DNA of 8,498 bases from contig CAMLKY010000058.1 of the NCBI GenBank assembly GCA_946480545.1, positions 1-8,498 on the forward strand. Direction: 5' to 3'. How positions within the stretch are numbered: position 1 is the first letter of the stretch; the number at the start of each line of letters is the position of its first letter. Under the pieces are notes generated by a model. The model searched no databases and was not told the origin of the DNA. It saw only the letters and a program-made list of their open reading frames with translations. The translations under genes were made by a program, and so were the position numbers. This document shows positions 1-6,129 of the stretch, in pieces. Origin of the DNA: an uncultured Acidobacteriota bacterium (lineage in GTDB: Bacteria; Acidobacteriota; Blastocatellia; Pyrinomonadales; Pyrinomonadaceae).

Positions 1-123
1 GATGAGGTTGATGTGGCGGATGCGCGCGGCCTTGCCCTCGTTGACGTTGATGGTGCCGGCCTGGAGGCGCTCTGCGACCGCGGCTCGCTCACGCTGCTGC
101 GCTCGGACGTGCGCTCGCGGCGC
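1..123 (-). other. GC-rich edge segment, possible antisense BamA-like fragment
   Basis: This stretch is much richer in G+C than what follows: about 65% in the first 60 bases and 77% in the next 60, against about 40-55% in the blocks from 181 to 360. On the top strand the sigma-factor frame stays open through it but codes for nothing resembling a sigma-factor N-terminus. On the bottom strand, the frame running from about 60 down to 1 includes VNEGKAARIRHINLI, which resembles the end of a POTRA domain in the outer-membrane assembly protein BamA (pattern EGxxAxIxxInixGN). The resemblance fades upstream of that phrase. It may be a short foreign or chimeric piece at a contig end, or coincidence in GC-rich DNA. 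Confidence is low. Confidence 0.28.
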
Positions 124-675
124 ATGGGTGAGAAGGCGCGGGCCGGAGACGGCGTGGCGTGGGAGGAGATCGTCCAGGCGTTCTCTCGTCGCATCTTTAA
201 TCTCGCGTACCGGTTCACATCCAACGCCGATGCCGCCGAGGATCTTACGCAGGAAGTTTTTATTCGTATCTATCGCACCCTCGATCAATACGATGCCAAA
301 CAGGGAGATCTGGCGAACTGGCTGATGCGACTTGCGAGGAATTTGATAATCGACGATTACCGGCATCGCCAGCGAAATCCACAGAACACGATGGCGGATG
401 CTGTGGACGACCACCAGTATCACCTTCGTGCCGTGGGTAATTCGGCACAGAAGGAGATGGAGCGCCGGGAACTTGCAAGTCAGGTCCAGGAAGGGATCGA
501 CAAGCTGCCGCCGGATCTCAAGACCTGCGTGATCCTTCGAGATATCGAGGAGCTTACGTATCAGGAGATCGTCGACGTTTTGCAGATCCCAGAGGGGACG
601 GTTAAATCAAGGATCAACCGCGGACGTATCGAGCTGGCGAAGATCCTGAGACGCATGCGGGTGGTGACGATTTAG
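124..675 (+). CDS. ECF-type RNA polymerase sigma factor (sigma-70 family, RpoE-like)
   Basis: This is an alternative sigma factor that would direct RNA polymerase to a small regulon, held inactive by the anti-sigma factor encoded next. From the ATG at 124 it has 183 residues, normal for the ECF class. Region 2 spans roughly residues 12-80, with the core-binding/-10 recognition pattern AEDLTQEVFIRIYRTL and then WLMRLARNLIIDDYR. Region 4 spans about 118-175, with LPPDLKTCVILRDIEELTYQ and a helix-turn-helix ending PEGTVKSRINRGRIEL that reads the -35 element. No region 3 is present, as expected. The start is uncertain: the frame is open to base 1, GTG codons occur at 13 and 109, and no clear Shine-Dalgarno precedes 124. 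The ATG leaves only about five residues before the conserved AGD, slightly short, so the gene may be truncated at the window edge. Family call is firm. Confidence 0.9.
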   Translation: MGEKARAGDGVAWEEIVQAFSRRIFNLAYRFTSNADAAEDLTQEVFIRIYRTLDQYDAKQGDLANWLMRLARNLIIDDYRHRQRNPQNTMADAVDDHQYHLRAVGNSAQKEMERRELASQVQEGIDKLPPDLKTCVILRDIEELTYQEIVDVLQIPEGTVKSRINRGRIELAKILRRMRVVTI

Positions 676-690
676 TCCAGGCATGCAAAT

Positions 691-711
691 GACGACAGAA
701 ACATCGTCGTC
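691..711 (+). promoter_or_regulatory. Short hairpin between sigma and anti-sigma genes
   Basis: GACGAC at 691-696 is the exact reverse complement of GTCGTC at 706-711, with a nine-base loop. No T-run follows, so it is not an intrinsic terminator. It sits inside a 14-codon open frame (683-727) that ends in TAA just before the anti-sigma start at 734. It could tune the sigma to anti-sigma ratio in a shared transcript, but that is speculative. Confidence 0.25.
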
Positions 712-733
712 CGAACAAGGGGTTTAAGGTTTT

Positions 734-1519
734 ATGACGTATGAGAAGCAAATTTTGATTGACTGCGGCAGGTTCGAAGAGCTGTTGACGGATTACCTCG
801 ACAAGACTCTCGACCGGGCTACTTTCAAGTCAGTTGCAGAACACGCTATCTCGTGTCCATTGTGTCACTCGCTATTAAATGAAGTGAAGGGTGCGCTCGC
901 GGTGTGTCGCGAGCTTGCCGAGCCGAAGCAGGCGCTTACCCGGCTCGAGGCGAAGATTCTCGCGAGCACGGTTCCCAATGCCGGCCTGCATTGTGAAGAA
1001 TTCGAGAATTACCTGACTGACTATCTTGACGGATTCCTTCCCGCACAGGTCTTTCATCGTTGGGAACGACACGCGGTATTGTGCGAAGACTGTACCGATC
1101 TGCCGGGCGCCGTGGTGCGTTCTCTGGCTGCGATTGTTGCTTATAAAGCAGACGAATTACCTGTTCCCGCGGGACTCCATCAGCGCATAATGCAGCAGAC
1201 GATCGGTACCGAACACGCACGAACGGCCAGAGCCTCGGCCGGCGAACGTTTCAAAGAATGGGTCCGCGGATTCAGTTTCCCGATCTCGGTGCCGCAGCTC
1301 GCTCCGGTAGCGATGATGATGATGTTCGCGTTTCTCGTCTTCAGCCAAACAGTCTCGGCGGACGGGTCGCTGAGCGATGTGTATGCGAAGAGTTACCAAC
1401 TCGCTGAGCAGACTTACAAGCAGGGCGCGGACGCCTTCAACGGCAAGCAGCCAGCTGATGATCTGAACCAAAACCAGGAGCCGGTCAACGGGACGACGTT
1501 CGTAGAGGACAAGAAGTAA
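734..1519 (+). CDS. Membrane anti-sigma factor with two zinc-binding anti-sigma domains
   Basis: The product is a 261-residue protein likely to bind and silence the sigma factor encoded just upstream, the usual order for such pairs. Two copies of the anti-sigma zinc-finger (ZAS, zf-HC2-like) pattern are visible: Cys11 with His37-x3-Cys41-x2-Cys44, and Cys87 with His113-x3-Cys117-x2-Cys120. Both carry the same lead-in (FEELLTDYLD, then FENYLTDYLD), so they look like an internal duplication. A hydrophobic segment at about 188-206 (VAMMMMFAFLVF) is the likely single membrane helix, giving a cytoplasmic zinc domain and a polar tail of about 55 residues rich in Asn, Gln and Asp outside. AAGG at 726-729 lies four bases before the ATG, and an in-frame TAA at 725-727 excludes an earlier start. 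The stop overlaps the next gene's ATG (TAATG), implying translational coupling. Confidence 0.88.
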   Translation: MTYEKQILIDCGRFEELLTDYLDKTLDRATFKSVAEHAISCPLCHSLLNEVKGALAVCRELAEPKQALTRLEAKILASTVPNAGLHCEEFENYLTDYLDGFLPAQVFHRWERHAVLCEDCTDLPGAVVRSLAAIVAYKADELPVPAGLHQRIMQQTIGTEHARTARASAGERFKEWVRGFSFPISVPQLAPVAMMMMFAFLVFSQTVSADGSLSDVYAKSYQLAEQTYKQGADAFNGKQPADDLNQNQEPVNGTTFVEDKK

Positions 1520-2268
1520 TGAATTGTGCCTATCACAGCCAGAATGTTGCGACAGTGCAGTGCAACGGATGCGGACGGCCGCTGTGCCCGGCGTGCGATC
1601 ACCGCATCAAGGGATTCCCGTACTGCCAGGATTGCATCGTGATGGGTGTCGACCTGCTGCGCCAGCAAAGTCAGGCGAACTATGTTCCTTACGTCAAGAA
1701 GCGGACCTCGCCGTTTGTGGCAACATTCCTCTCGCTTATCTGTCCGGGCCTCGGAGCGGCATATAACGGCCAGACGGTAAAAGCTCTGGTGCACTTTGCG
1801 GTTTTCGTCGGGCTGTTCCAAATGGCTATCCTTACCGGAACGCTTCTGTTCGTATTTGGTTTTCTAGGCATGTGGCTGTTTGCGGCCCTGGATGCATGGC
1901 GAACGGCGCATGCGATACGCTCTGGTTTAACACCGGATGTCGCGGAGGATATTCTGGTGAAGCGTTTTTCCGGCAACCCAAAGCTATGGGGAATCGCTCT
2001 AACCGTACTTGGCGCGACATTCCTCCTGCAGAGTGTTTTCAATCTGCGTGGTCTGATGCGCGGGCTTCTGCCGCTGATGCTGATAGGACTTGGGATCTAC
2101 ATCCTTCGCGGATATATCTTCAAGCCCAAGAACGATGAGCAAAGGTGGAGAGACTTTGACAATTCGCAGCCGTCCCCGACCTTTGTAAGTGCTCTCAGCG
2201 AACCCCGGTACCGATCCGGTGACTACGAGACACGCGAATCACGGTACGGCGGGTGGCAAAATAGATAA
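1519..2268 (+). CDS. B-box-type zinc-finger multi-pass membrane protein
   Basis: This 249-residue protein has an N-terminal zinc-finger module and then several membrane helices. The finger is regular: Cys3-x2-His6, Cys15-x2-Cys18, Cys23-x2-Cys26, Cys36-x2-Cys39, the arrangement seen in bacterial proteins annotated as B-box zinc finger. Hydrophobic segments lie near 66-84 (FLSLICPGLGAAYNGQ, a small-residue turn like TM2-type domains), 88-107, 108-126, 155-175 and 182-198. The last 50 residues are polar, rich in Arg, Ser, Tyr and Gly. The ATG at 1519 shares its A with the stop of the anti-sigma gene, so the two are probably translated together. A role in sensing or protein contact beside the anti-sigma factor is inference; no catalytic motif is visible and the molecular function is unknown. 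Confidence 0.82.
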   Translation: MNCAYHSQNVATVQCNGCGRPLCPACDHRIKGFPYCQDCIVMGVDLLRQQSQANYVPYVKKRTSPFVATFLSLICPGLGAAYNGQTVKALVHFAVFVGLFQMAILTGTLLFVFGFLGMWLFAALDAWRTAHAIRSGLTPDVAEDILVKRFSGNPKLWGIALTVLGATFLLQSVFNLRGLMRGLLPLMLIGLGIYILRGYIFKPKNDEQRWRDFDNSQPSPTFVSALSEPRYRSGDYETRESRYGGWQNR

Positions 2269-2278
2269 GGCTGTTTTT

Positions 2279-2284
2279 AAGGAG
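2279..2284 (+). promoter_or_regulatory. Shine-Dalgarno site setting the start at 2291
   Basis: AAGGAG lies six bases upstream of the ATG at 2291. It favours this start over an in-frame codon at 2189, which would overlap the preceding gene by 80 bases and add a polar, non-membrane N-terminus. Confidence 0.8.
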
Positions 2285-2290
2285 TTAACT

Positions 2291-2503
2291 ATGCCGATTT
2301 GGATGAAGGCTGCAGGAAAATGGGGCGGGATCCTCGTTCTCATAGCACTGCTTATTTCGCTTTTGAAGACGATCATAACCTTTATCGGGTTTCTCACAGG
2401 CGCGATCAAGATACTGATTATATTGGTCTTTGTCTTCCTTATCGTAGCTATCGGCTTCATGATCCTGAGGGGCTGGAAAGAGGCTCGAAGGAATCGGGAT
2501 TAG
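2291..2503 (+). CDS. Small two-helix membrane protein, unknown function
   Basis: A 70-residue protein made almost entirely of two hydrophobic helices, about residues 12-34 (GGILVLIALLISLL) and 38-59 (AIKILIILVFVFLIVAIGFM), with a basic tail ending KEARRNRD. The positive tail and lysines at 6 and 10 suggest both ends face the cytoplasm. It starts 22 bases after the zinc-finger membrane gene and has a strong Shine-Dalgarno, so it is probably the last gene of the sigma-factor operon. No known family is recognised. Helix content and position suggest a partner or modulator of the neighbouring membrane proteins, but this is inference only. A ten-base direct repeat straddles its stop codon. Confidence 0.68.
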   Translation: MPIWMKAAGKWGGILVLIALLISLLKTIITFIGFLTGAIKILIILVFVFLIVAIGFMILRGWKEARRNRD

Positions 2504-2523
2504 TCGAATCGGGATCGGTAGAG

Positions 2524-2529
2524 TATAAT
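2524..2529 (+). promoter_or_regulatory. Consensus -10 box, candidate promoter for the M23 gene
   Basis: TATAAT is a perfect housekeeping -10 hexamer, 21 bases after the small membrane gene. Upstream, TTAGTC at 2500-2505 (18-base spacing) matches the -35 consensus only at its first two bases, so the promoter would be weak or activator-dependent. If used, the M23 mRNA would carry a leader of roughly 240 bases. Confidence 0.35.
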
Positions 2530-2603
2530 GTGCCATCGGCTGGCGAGCCTTGTACGGTTTGCCCTCCGGTGGCTTTCAGTTAGAACGGGTCAGTCACAAC
2601 TTA

Positions 2604-2624
2604 GGCCGTTACAGCAGTTCGGCC
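2604..2624 (+). other. GGCCG/CGGCC hairpin in the leader before the M23 gene
   Basis: GGCCG at 2604-2608 pairs exactly with CGGCC at 2620-2624 around an 11-base loop. No T-run follows, so it is not a standard terminator. It may be part of a structured 5' leader or end the upstream transcript by another route. Confidence 0.35.
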
Positions 2625-2635
2625 AAACATCCCAA

Positions 2636-2668
2636 GGTATTTATTATTTTCTTTAACTAGAAAATACC
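2636..2668 (+). other. A+T-rich inverted repeat before the M23 gene
   Basis: GGTATTT at 2636-2642 is the reverse complement of AAATACC at 2662-2668. A nested alternative pairs ATTTTC (2646-2651) with GAAAAT (2660-2665) around an eight-base loop. The symmetry would suit a dimeric repressor or activator site, or an RNA hairpin. The sequence alone does not tell which. Confidence 0.35.
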
Positions 2669-2753
2669 AAGGTTTCGCGTTAGTCGCTCGCGGCTATCTC
2701 TGCGTGATTCCATGTGATCGCAACGTTGGATTTGCGGTCAAGCAAAATCATTG

Positions 2754-2760
2754 AAAGGAG
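2754..2760 (+). promoter_or_regulatory. Ribosome binding site of the M23 gene, wide spacing
   Basis: AAAGGAG is a strong Shine-Dalgarno but lies 12 bases from the ATG at 2773, wider than usual. No better in-frame start lies closer, so the ATG is kept. Confidence 0.6.
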
Positions 2761-2772
2761 CTTAAAAGCATA

Positions 2773-3597
2773 ATGCAGAATTCAGGTAAGTTTTTTACTT
2801 TTCTTTTTTCTCATTCTCGAAAATCAAAGATCTATATTCGCCGGGTAGAAGTTTCAAAGAAGCTTCTGCAGAACGGTGTTCTAGGTTTCGCATTTATAAT
2901 CGGAATTACTACATTTACGGCAGGTATTGTCGGAGTTTTCAATAACTACGATCTTTCGGGCGGTTCAGATATCGCATCCACTTTCGTCAATCCCGCACTC
3001 AACAAACTGACACTTAACCCGAATCAGGTTACGACGATCGATTATTCCAGACCTGAGTCGGCAGACGTATACGCTCGCAATAGCGGCGGACCTCTGAGCC
3101 TGGCCGACATGGACCCGGAGGATGCCGAGATCGAGAAGCAGCTTCGCGCCATTCAGGCTACAAGCAATCATGCGGCGATCCCGGCGATGTGGGCCCACAT
3201 GGGCAAGATCAATAACGAATTCGGGTTTCGCCGAAATCCGTTTGGCGGCCGCACCTACGAGTTTCATGCAGGTATGGATATCGATGGTGAGCGTGGCGAT
3301 CAGGTGATAGCTCCGGCTAACGGTGTGGTTACTGAAGCCGGCTGGAAAGGCGGTTACGGGAACATGATCGAGGTCGATCACGGCAACGGTCTCAAGACGC
3401 GTTACGGCCATCTCTCACGGATCGAGGTCAACGTCGGCGATAGACTTAGTCGTGGCCAGTTGATCGCCTTCGTCGGATCGACAGGCCGCTCGACGGGACC
3501 GCATCTTCATTACGAATTGCGTCTCAATGACCGGCCGATCAACCCGCGACGTTTTCTTCCGCCGGAATCTCCGGAGCTGAAAAAGATCAACGGGTGA
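2773..3597 (+). CDS. Membrane-anchored M23 family metallopeptidase (LytM-like endopeptidase)
   Basis: A zinc endopeptidase expected to cut peptide cross-links of peptidoglycan, or to regulate such cutting, in the periplasm. The 274-residue protein has a basic cytoplasmic N-terminus (1-32), one membrane helix at about 35-56 (GVLGFAFIIGITTFTAGIVG), a linker of about 90 residues, and an M23 domain at about 147-262. The active-site set looks complete: His165-x3-Asp169 and His246 as zinc ligands, with His213 (YGHLSR) and His244 of the HLH motif as catalytic residues, so it is probably active rather than a LytM-type pseudoenzyme activator. There is no LysM or SPOR domain and no long coiled coil. 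It stands alone between a structured leader and a strong terminator, so it is probably its own transcription unit. The exact substrate bond cannot be read from the sequence. Confidence 0.92.
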   Translation: MQNSGKFFTFLFSHSRKSKIYIRRVEVSKKLLQNGVLGFAFIIGITTFTAGIVGVFNNYDLSGGSDIASTFVNPALNKLTLNPNQVTTIDYSRPESADVYARNSGGPLSLADMDPEDAEIEKQLRAIQATSNHAAIPAMWAHMGKINNEFGFRRNPFGGRTYEFHAGMDIDGERGDQVIAPANGVVTEAGWKGGYGNMIEVDHGNGLKTRYGHLSRIEVNVGDRLSRGQLIAFVGSTGRSTGPHLHYELRLNDRPINPRRFLPPESPELKKING

Positions 3598-3622
3598 TCT
3601 TCTTAACAACCAATGATGACGG

Positions 3623-3652
3623 AAGCGAGTCGAAATAACGGCTCGCTTTTTT
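3623..3652 (+). terminator. Rho-independent terminator of the M23 gene
   Basis: AGCGAGTCG at 3624-3632 pairs with CGGCTCGCT at 3639-3647 (nine pairs, one of them G-T) around the loop AAATAA, followed by a run of T to 3652. It begins 26 bases after the M23 stop codon. Confidence 0.9.
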
Positions 3653-3695
3653 GGTGAGTCCGTTTGAATTCGAGAGGCAGCCGTCGTTCGGTTTC

Positions 3696-3849
3696 TTTCC
3701 GTGTGTTCGGTGCTTTCTGTGGTTCATCCCTCATATGCCGGGATCAACTAAAGGCGGATAACCACTGAGAACACGGATTACACAGAAAGCACACATGGGG
3801 AACGGCCGCACGATTTGATTTCAGCGGCCCGCTCTCCGTGTTCCGTGGC
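3696..3849. repeat. Inverted cluster of a degenerate ACCAC-GAGAACACGGA type motif
   Basis: This gene-free stretch holds several related copies in both orientations. Top-strand TGCTTTCTGTGGTTCATCC (3711-3729) answers GGATAACCAC (3757-3766) plus CACAGAAAGCACAC (3781-3794) on the same strand as an imperfect reverse complement. Another unit reads CCACTGAGAACACGGATTAC (3762-3781), and CTCCGTGTTCCGTGG (3834-3848) is its inverted partner. From memory, motifs of the ACCACRGAGAACACRGAG kind recur between genes in many environmental bacteria, usually next to genes without being part of them. They are short, diverged and not flanked by an obvious transposase. Their function is unknown. Confidence 0.55.
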
Positions 3850-3868
3850 GCGCGCGAATCGAATTGGT

Positions 3869-3874
3869 TATACT
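3869..3874 (+). promoter_or_regulatory. Possible -10 box upstream of the S46 peptidase gene
   Basis: TATACT matches the -10 consensus at five of six bases and sits 46 bases before the ATG at 3921. No good -35 hexamer is found 16-18 bases upstream (TGGCGC at 3846-3851), so this is tentative. Confidence 0.35.
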
Positions 3875-3903
3875 TCGTGTTTGCCTTTGTTCGACTAATT
3901 ACT

Positions 3904-3909
3904 TAAGGA
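3904..3909 (+). promoter_or_regulatory. Ribosome binding site setting the S46 start at 3921
   Basis: TAAGGA lies 11 bases before the ATG at 3921. The ATG begins a textbook signal peptide, whereas an in-frame TTG at 3864 would add 19 residues in front of it and place the start inside the probable promoter. Confidence 0.65.
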
Positions 3910-3920
3910 AAAACCGGTTT

Positions 3921-6104
3921 ATGAATCAGAAGAAAAATGTCCTTCTCTCACTCATACTGACCTTTGCGGTGATGCTGCCGTCGGTCGCATTTGCTTTCGC
4001 TCCATTTGACGAAGGCATGTACACGCCAGACAGGATCGCGTCGCTAACCCACCTCAAAAAGCGCGGTCTAAAGATCAGCCCGCAGGAGATCTACAACCCC
4101 GCGGGCGGTGGATTGACCGATGCGATCATTCGCCTGAGCATCGGCTGCACGGCCGAGTTCGTGTCGCCCGAGGGCTTGATCCTCACGAACCATCACTGCG
4201 GTTTCGACGCGCTCGTATCAGCCTCGACGCCTGACAATGATCTGGTCGAGAAAGGCTTCAAGGCAGACAACAGGTCGGGCGAGATACCGGCGAAGGGTTA
4301 CTCGATCTTTGTCACGCAGCGGGTCGAGGATGTCACGAGCAAGATCAACAACGGTACCGCTGAACTGACCGGTGACGCCTTGGCGGCCGCGATCAAGAAG
4401 AATATCGATGCCCTCACTGCGGCTGAGCAGGCGAAGGCTCCGGCCGGTTCGACGATCCGCATTCAGACTCTGAACAACGGCTACTTCCATTACCTTTACC
4501 AGACACAGCAGATCAAGGACATCCGTGTCGTGTACGCACCGCCGCGCAACATCGGTGTGTTCGGTGGCGATCCCGACAACTTCGAATGGACGCGCCACAC
4601 GGGCGATTTCACTTTCCTGCGGGCCTACACGGCGCCCGACGGGTCCGCGGCCGAGTACTCGCCGAATAATGTGCCGATGAAGCCCAGGCGCTTTCTGACG
4701 ATCAACATCGGCGGACTTAAGGAGGACGATTTCGTTTTTGTTCTCGGATATCCGGGCGGTACGACACGGTATCGCGAGTCTCAATCTATCGAGTACGCTC
4801 GCGATGCCAACTTCCCTTTCCTCGCGGCGTGGCTTGATGCACGAAGCGATGCGTTGCGGCTTATCGGCGAGAGCGACGAAAAGAAACGCATAGAATTTCA
4901 ATCCGACATTGCGAGCTTCGATAACGCTTTCAAAGTTTATGACGGTGGTGCTCTGAGGCTGCGTCAATCGAATGTGGTCGAGAAACGACAGGCTGAAGAA
5001 GCTCAGTTCGCGTCGTGGATCAACGGCTCGCCGGACCGCCAGAAGAAGTACGGCACCGTGTTGTCCGAATTGAGAACTTTGTCTGAAGCGTCGAACCGCT
5101 ACGCTAAGCGTGATGTCATCCTTCGCCGCATACCGTCGCCGGAAACCGTGATACTCGGTCAGGTCTACGCTGCTATTGCGTCGGGTAAGTCGTTGTCCGA
5201 TGCAGAACGAGCAACCAAACTCGCCGAGATCGAGAAAGCGCTCGCCGATCGCGAGCCGGTTTACGAACGCGAGATGATCAAGTTTTTCCTGCGTGCATTC
5301 GCCGAGCTGCCCGAGGGACAGAAATTCGAGTGGGTCGAGAATTTTTTCAAGGACAAGGGTAACCGTCGCGCCGCAGAAGAGGCTTTCGCAAAGAGTATCG
5401 CCGAAGGCACCTACTGGACGGCCGAGACGCTCGCTGCTTTGTACGGTCCGCAAACGACCGAGTACCGGCCGGAGCGCGATGACGTAAAGGGGTTCGCGAT
5501 GGCTCTCAAGAAGGAGCGAGATGCGGCAGTCGCACGTTCGAACGAGTTCGCTTCGAAGATCGATCGCGTTCGGTTGCTGTACCAGCAGGGTCTCGCCGAG
5601 ATGAGAGGCGTTACACCGTATCCGGATGCCAACTCGTCACTTCGGTTCACCTACGGCAACATCAAGGGCTACAGCCCGCGCGAAGCCGAGTTCCGTACTC
5701 CCTTCACGACCATCAAGGGCATGCTCGAGAAGGATACCGGCGTCAATCCGTTCGACGTTCCGCAGAAGCTGAAGGACCTCCAGCGGGCCCGCGACTTCGG
5801 ACGCTACGGCAGCGGTGACAGCGTCGTCGTGAACTTCCTCGCGACAACCGACATCATCGGTGGAAACTCAGGCTCGCCGGTTCTCAACGGAAACGGCGAG
5901 CAGGTCGGACTCGTGTTCGACGGCAACTACGAGGGGCTCGGTAATGACTTCTACTACGATCCCGAGCGAAACCGAACGATTTCGGTCGACATCCGCTACG
6001 TGCTCTTCGTCACCGAGAAATTCGGCGACGCAAAGTGGGTGGTGGATGAAATGAGGATCGTCGGCGGCCCAAGAGCCGCGGTCGCGCGAGCAGGTGCTCA
6101 TTGA
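3921..6104 (+). CDS. Exported S46 family dipeptidyl-peptidase, DPP7-like
   Basis: A serine exopeptidase that would release dipeptides from the N-terminus of peptides in the periplasm or at the cell surface, for nutrition. The 727-residue length is typical of DPP7/DPP11. Residues 1-25 form a signal peptide with likely cleavage after SVAFA. The chymotrypsin-like halves flank an inserted helical region, about 290-570. The triad is in place: His92 in LTNHHCGF, Asp229 in FEWTRHTGDF, Ser650 in GGNSGSPV. Eighteen residues after the serine, where DPP11 enzymes have the Arg that selects Asp/Glu, this protein has Gly668 (VFDGNY), as in DPP7, so hydrophobic P1 residues are the likelier preference. The C-terminus keeps the DIRYVLFV segment usual for the family. 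It is monocistronic: promoter candidate upstream, strong terminator downstream. Family call is firm; specificity is inferred from one residue. Confidence 0.94.
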   Translation: MNQKKNVLLSLILTFAVMLPSVAFAFAPFDEGMYTPDRIASLTHLKKRGLKISPQEIYNPAGGGLTDAIIRLSIGCTAEFVSPEGLILTNHHCGFDALVSASTPDNDLVEKGFKADNRSGEIPAKGYSIFVTQRVEDVTSKINNGTAELTGDALAAAIKKNIDALTAAEQAKAPAGSTIRIQTLNNGYFHYLYQTQQIKDIRVVYAPPRNIGVFGGDPDNFEWTRHTGDFTFLRAYTAPDGSAAEYSPNNVPMKPRRFLTINIGGLKEDDFVFVLGYPGGTTRYRESQSIEYARDANFPFLAAWLDARSDALRLIGESDEKKRIEFQSDIASFDNAFKVYDGGALRLRQSNVVEKRQAEEAQFASWINGSPDRQKKYGTVLSELRTLSEASNRYAKRDVILRRIPSPETVILGQVYAAIASGKSLSDAERATKLAEIEKALADREPVYEREMIKFFLRAFAELPEGQKFEWVENFFKDKGNRRAAEEAFAKSIAEGTYWTAETLAALYGPQTTEYRPERDDVKGFAMALKKERDAAVARSNEFASKIDRVRLLYQQGLAEMRGVTPYPDANSSLRFTYGNIKGYSPREAEFRTPFTTIKGMLEKDTGVNPFDVPQKLKDLQRARDFGRYGSGDSVVVNFLATTDIIGGNSGSPVLNGNGEQVGLVFDGNYEGLGNDFYYDPERNRTISVDIRYVLFVTEKFGDAKWVVDEMRIVGGPRAAVARAGAH

Positions 6105-6129
6105 CCATCAACCGGTTGTCGATTCAAAG

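Noticed and set aside
1414..1821. A 135-codon bottom-strand frame over the anti-sigma/zinc-finger junction.
   Set aside because: It spans the junction of two supported top-strand genes and shows no motif; it looks like a shadow frame.
2189..2290. An upstream start giving a 104-residue version of the small membrane protein.
   Set aside because: It overlaps the zinc-finger gene by 80 bases, has a non-hydrophobic N-terminus and lacks the strong Shine-Dalgarno found at 2279-2284.
2530..2770. A known riboswitch (c-di-AMP or c-di-GMP class) upstream of the M23 gene.
   Set aside because: I looked for the conserved strings of those classes and did not find them; only unassigned inverted repeats are visible.
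3864..3920. TTG start for the S46 peptidase.
   Set aside because: It would place 19 residues before the signal peptide and overlap the possible promoter; the ATG at 3921 has a ribosome site and a normal signal peptide.
4218..5453. A 411-codon open frame on the bottom strand inside the S46 gene.
   Set aside because: It lies wholly opposite a well-supported S46 coding region, has no domain I recognise, and long mirror frames are expected opposite GC-rich third codon positions.
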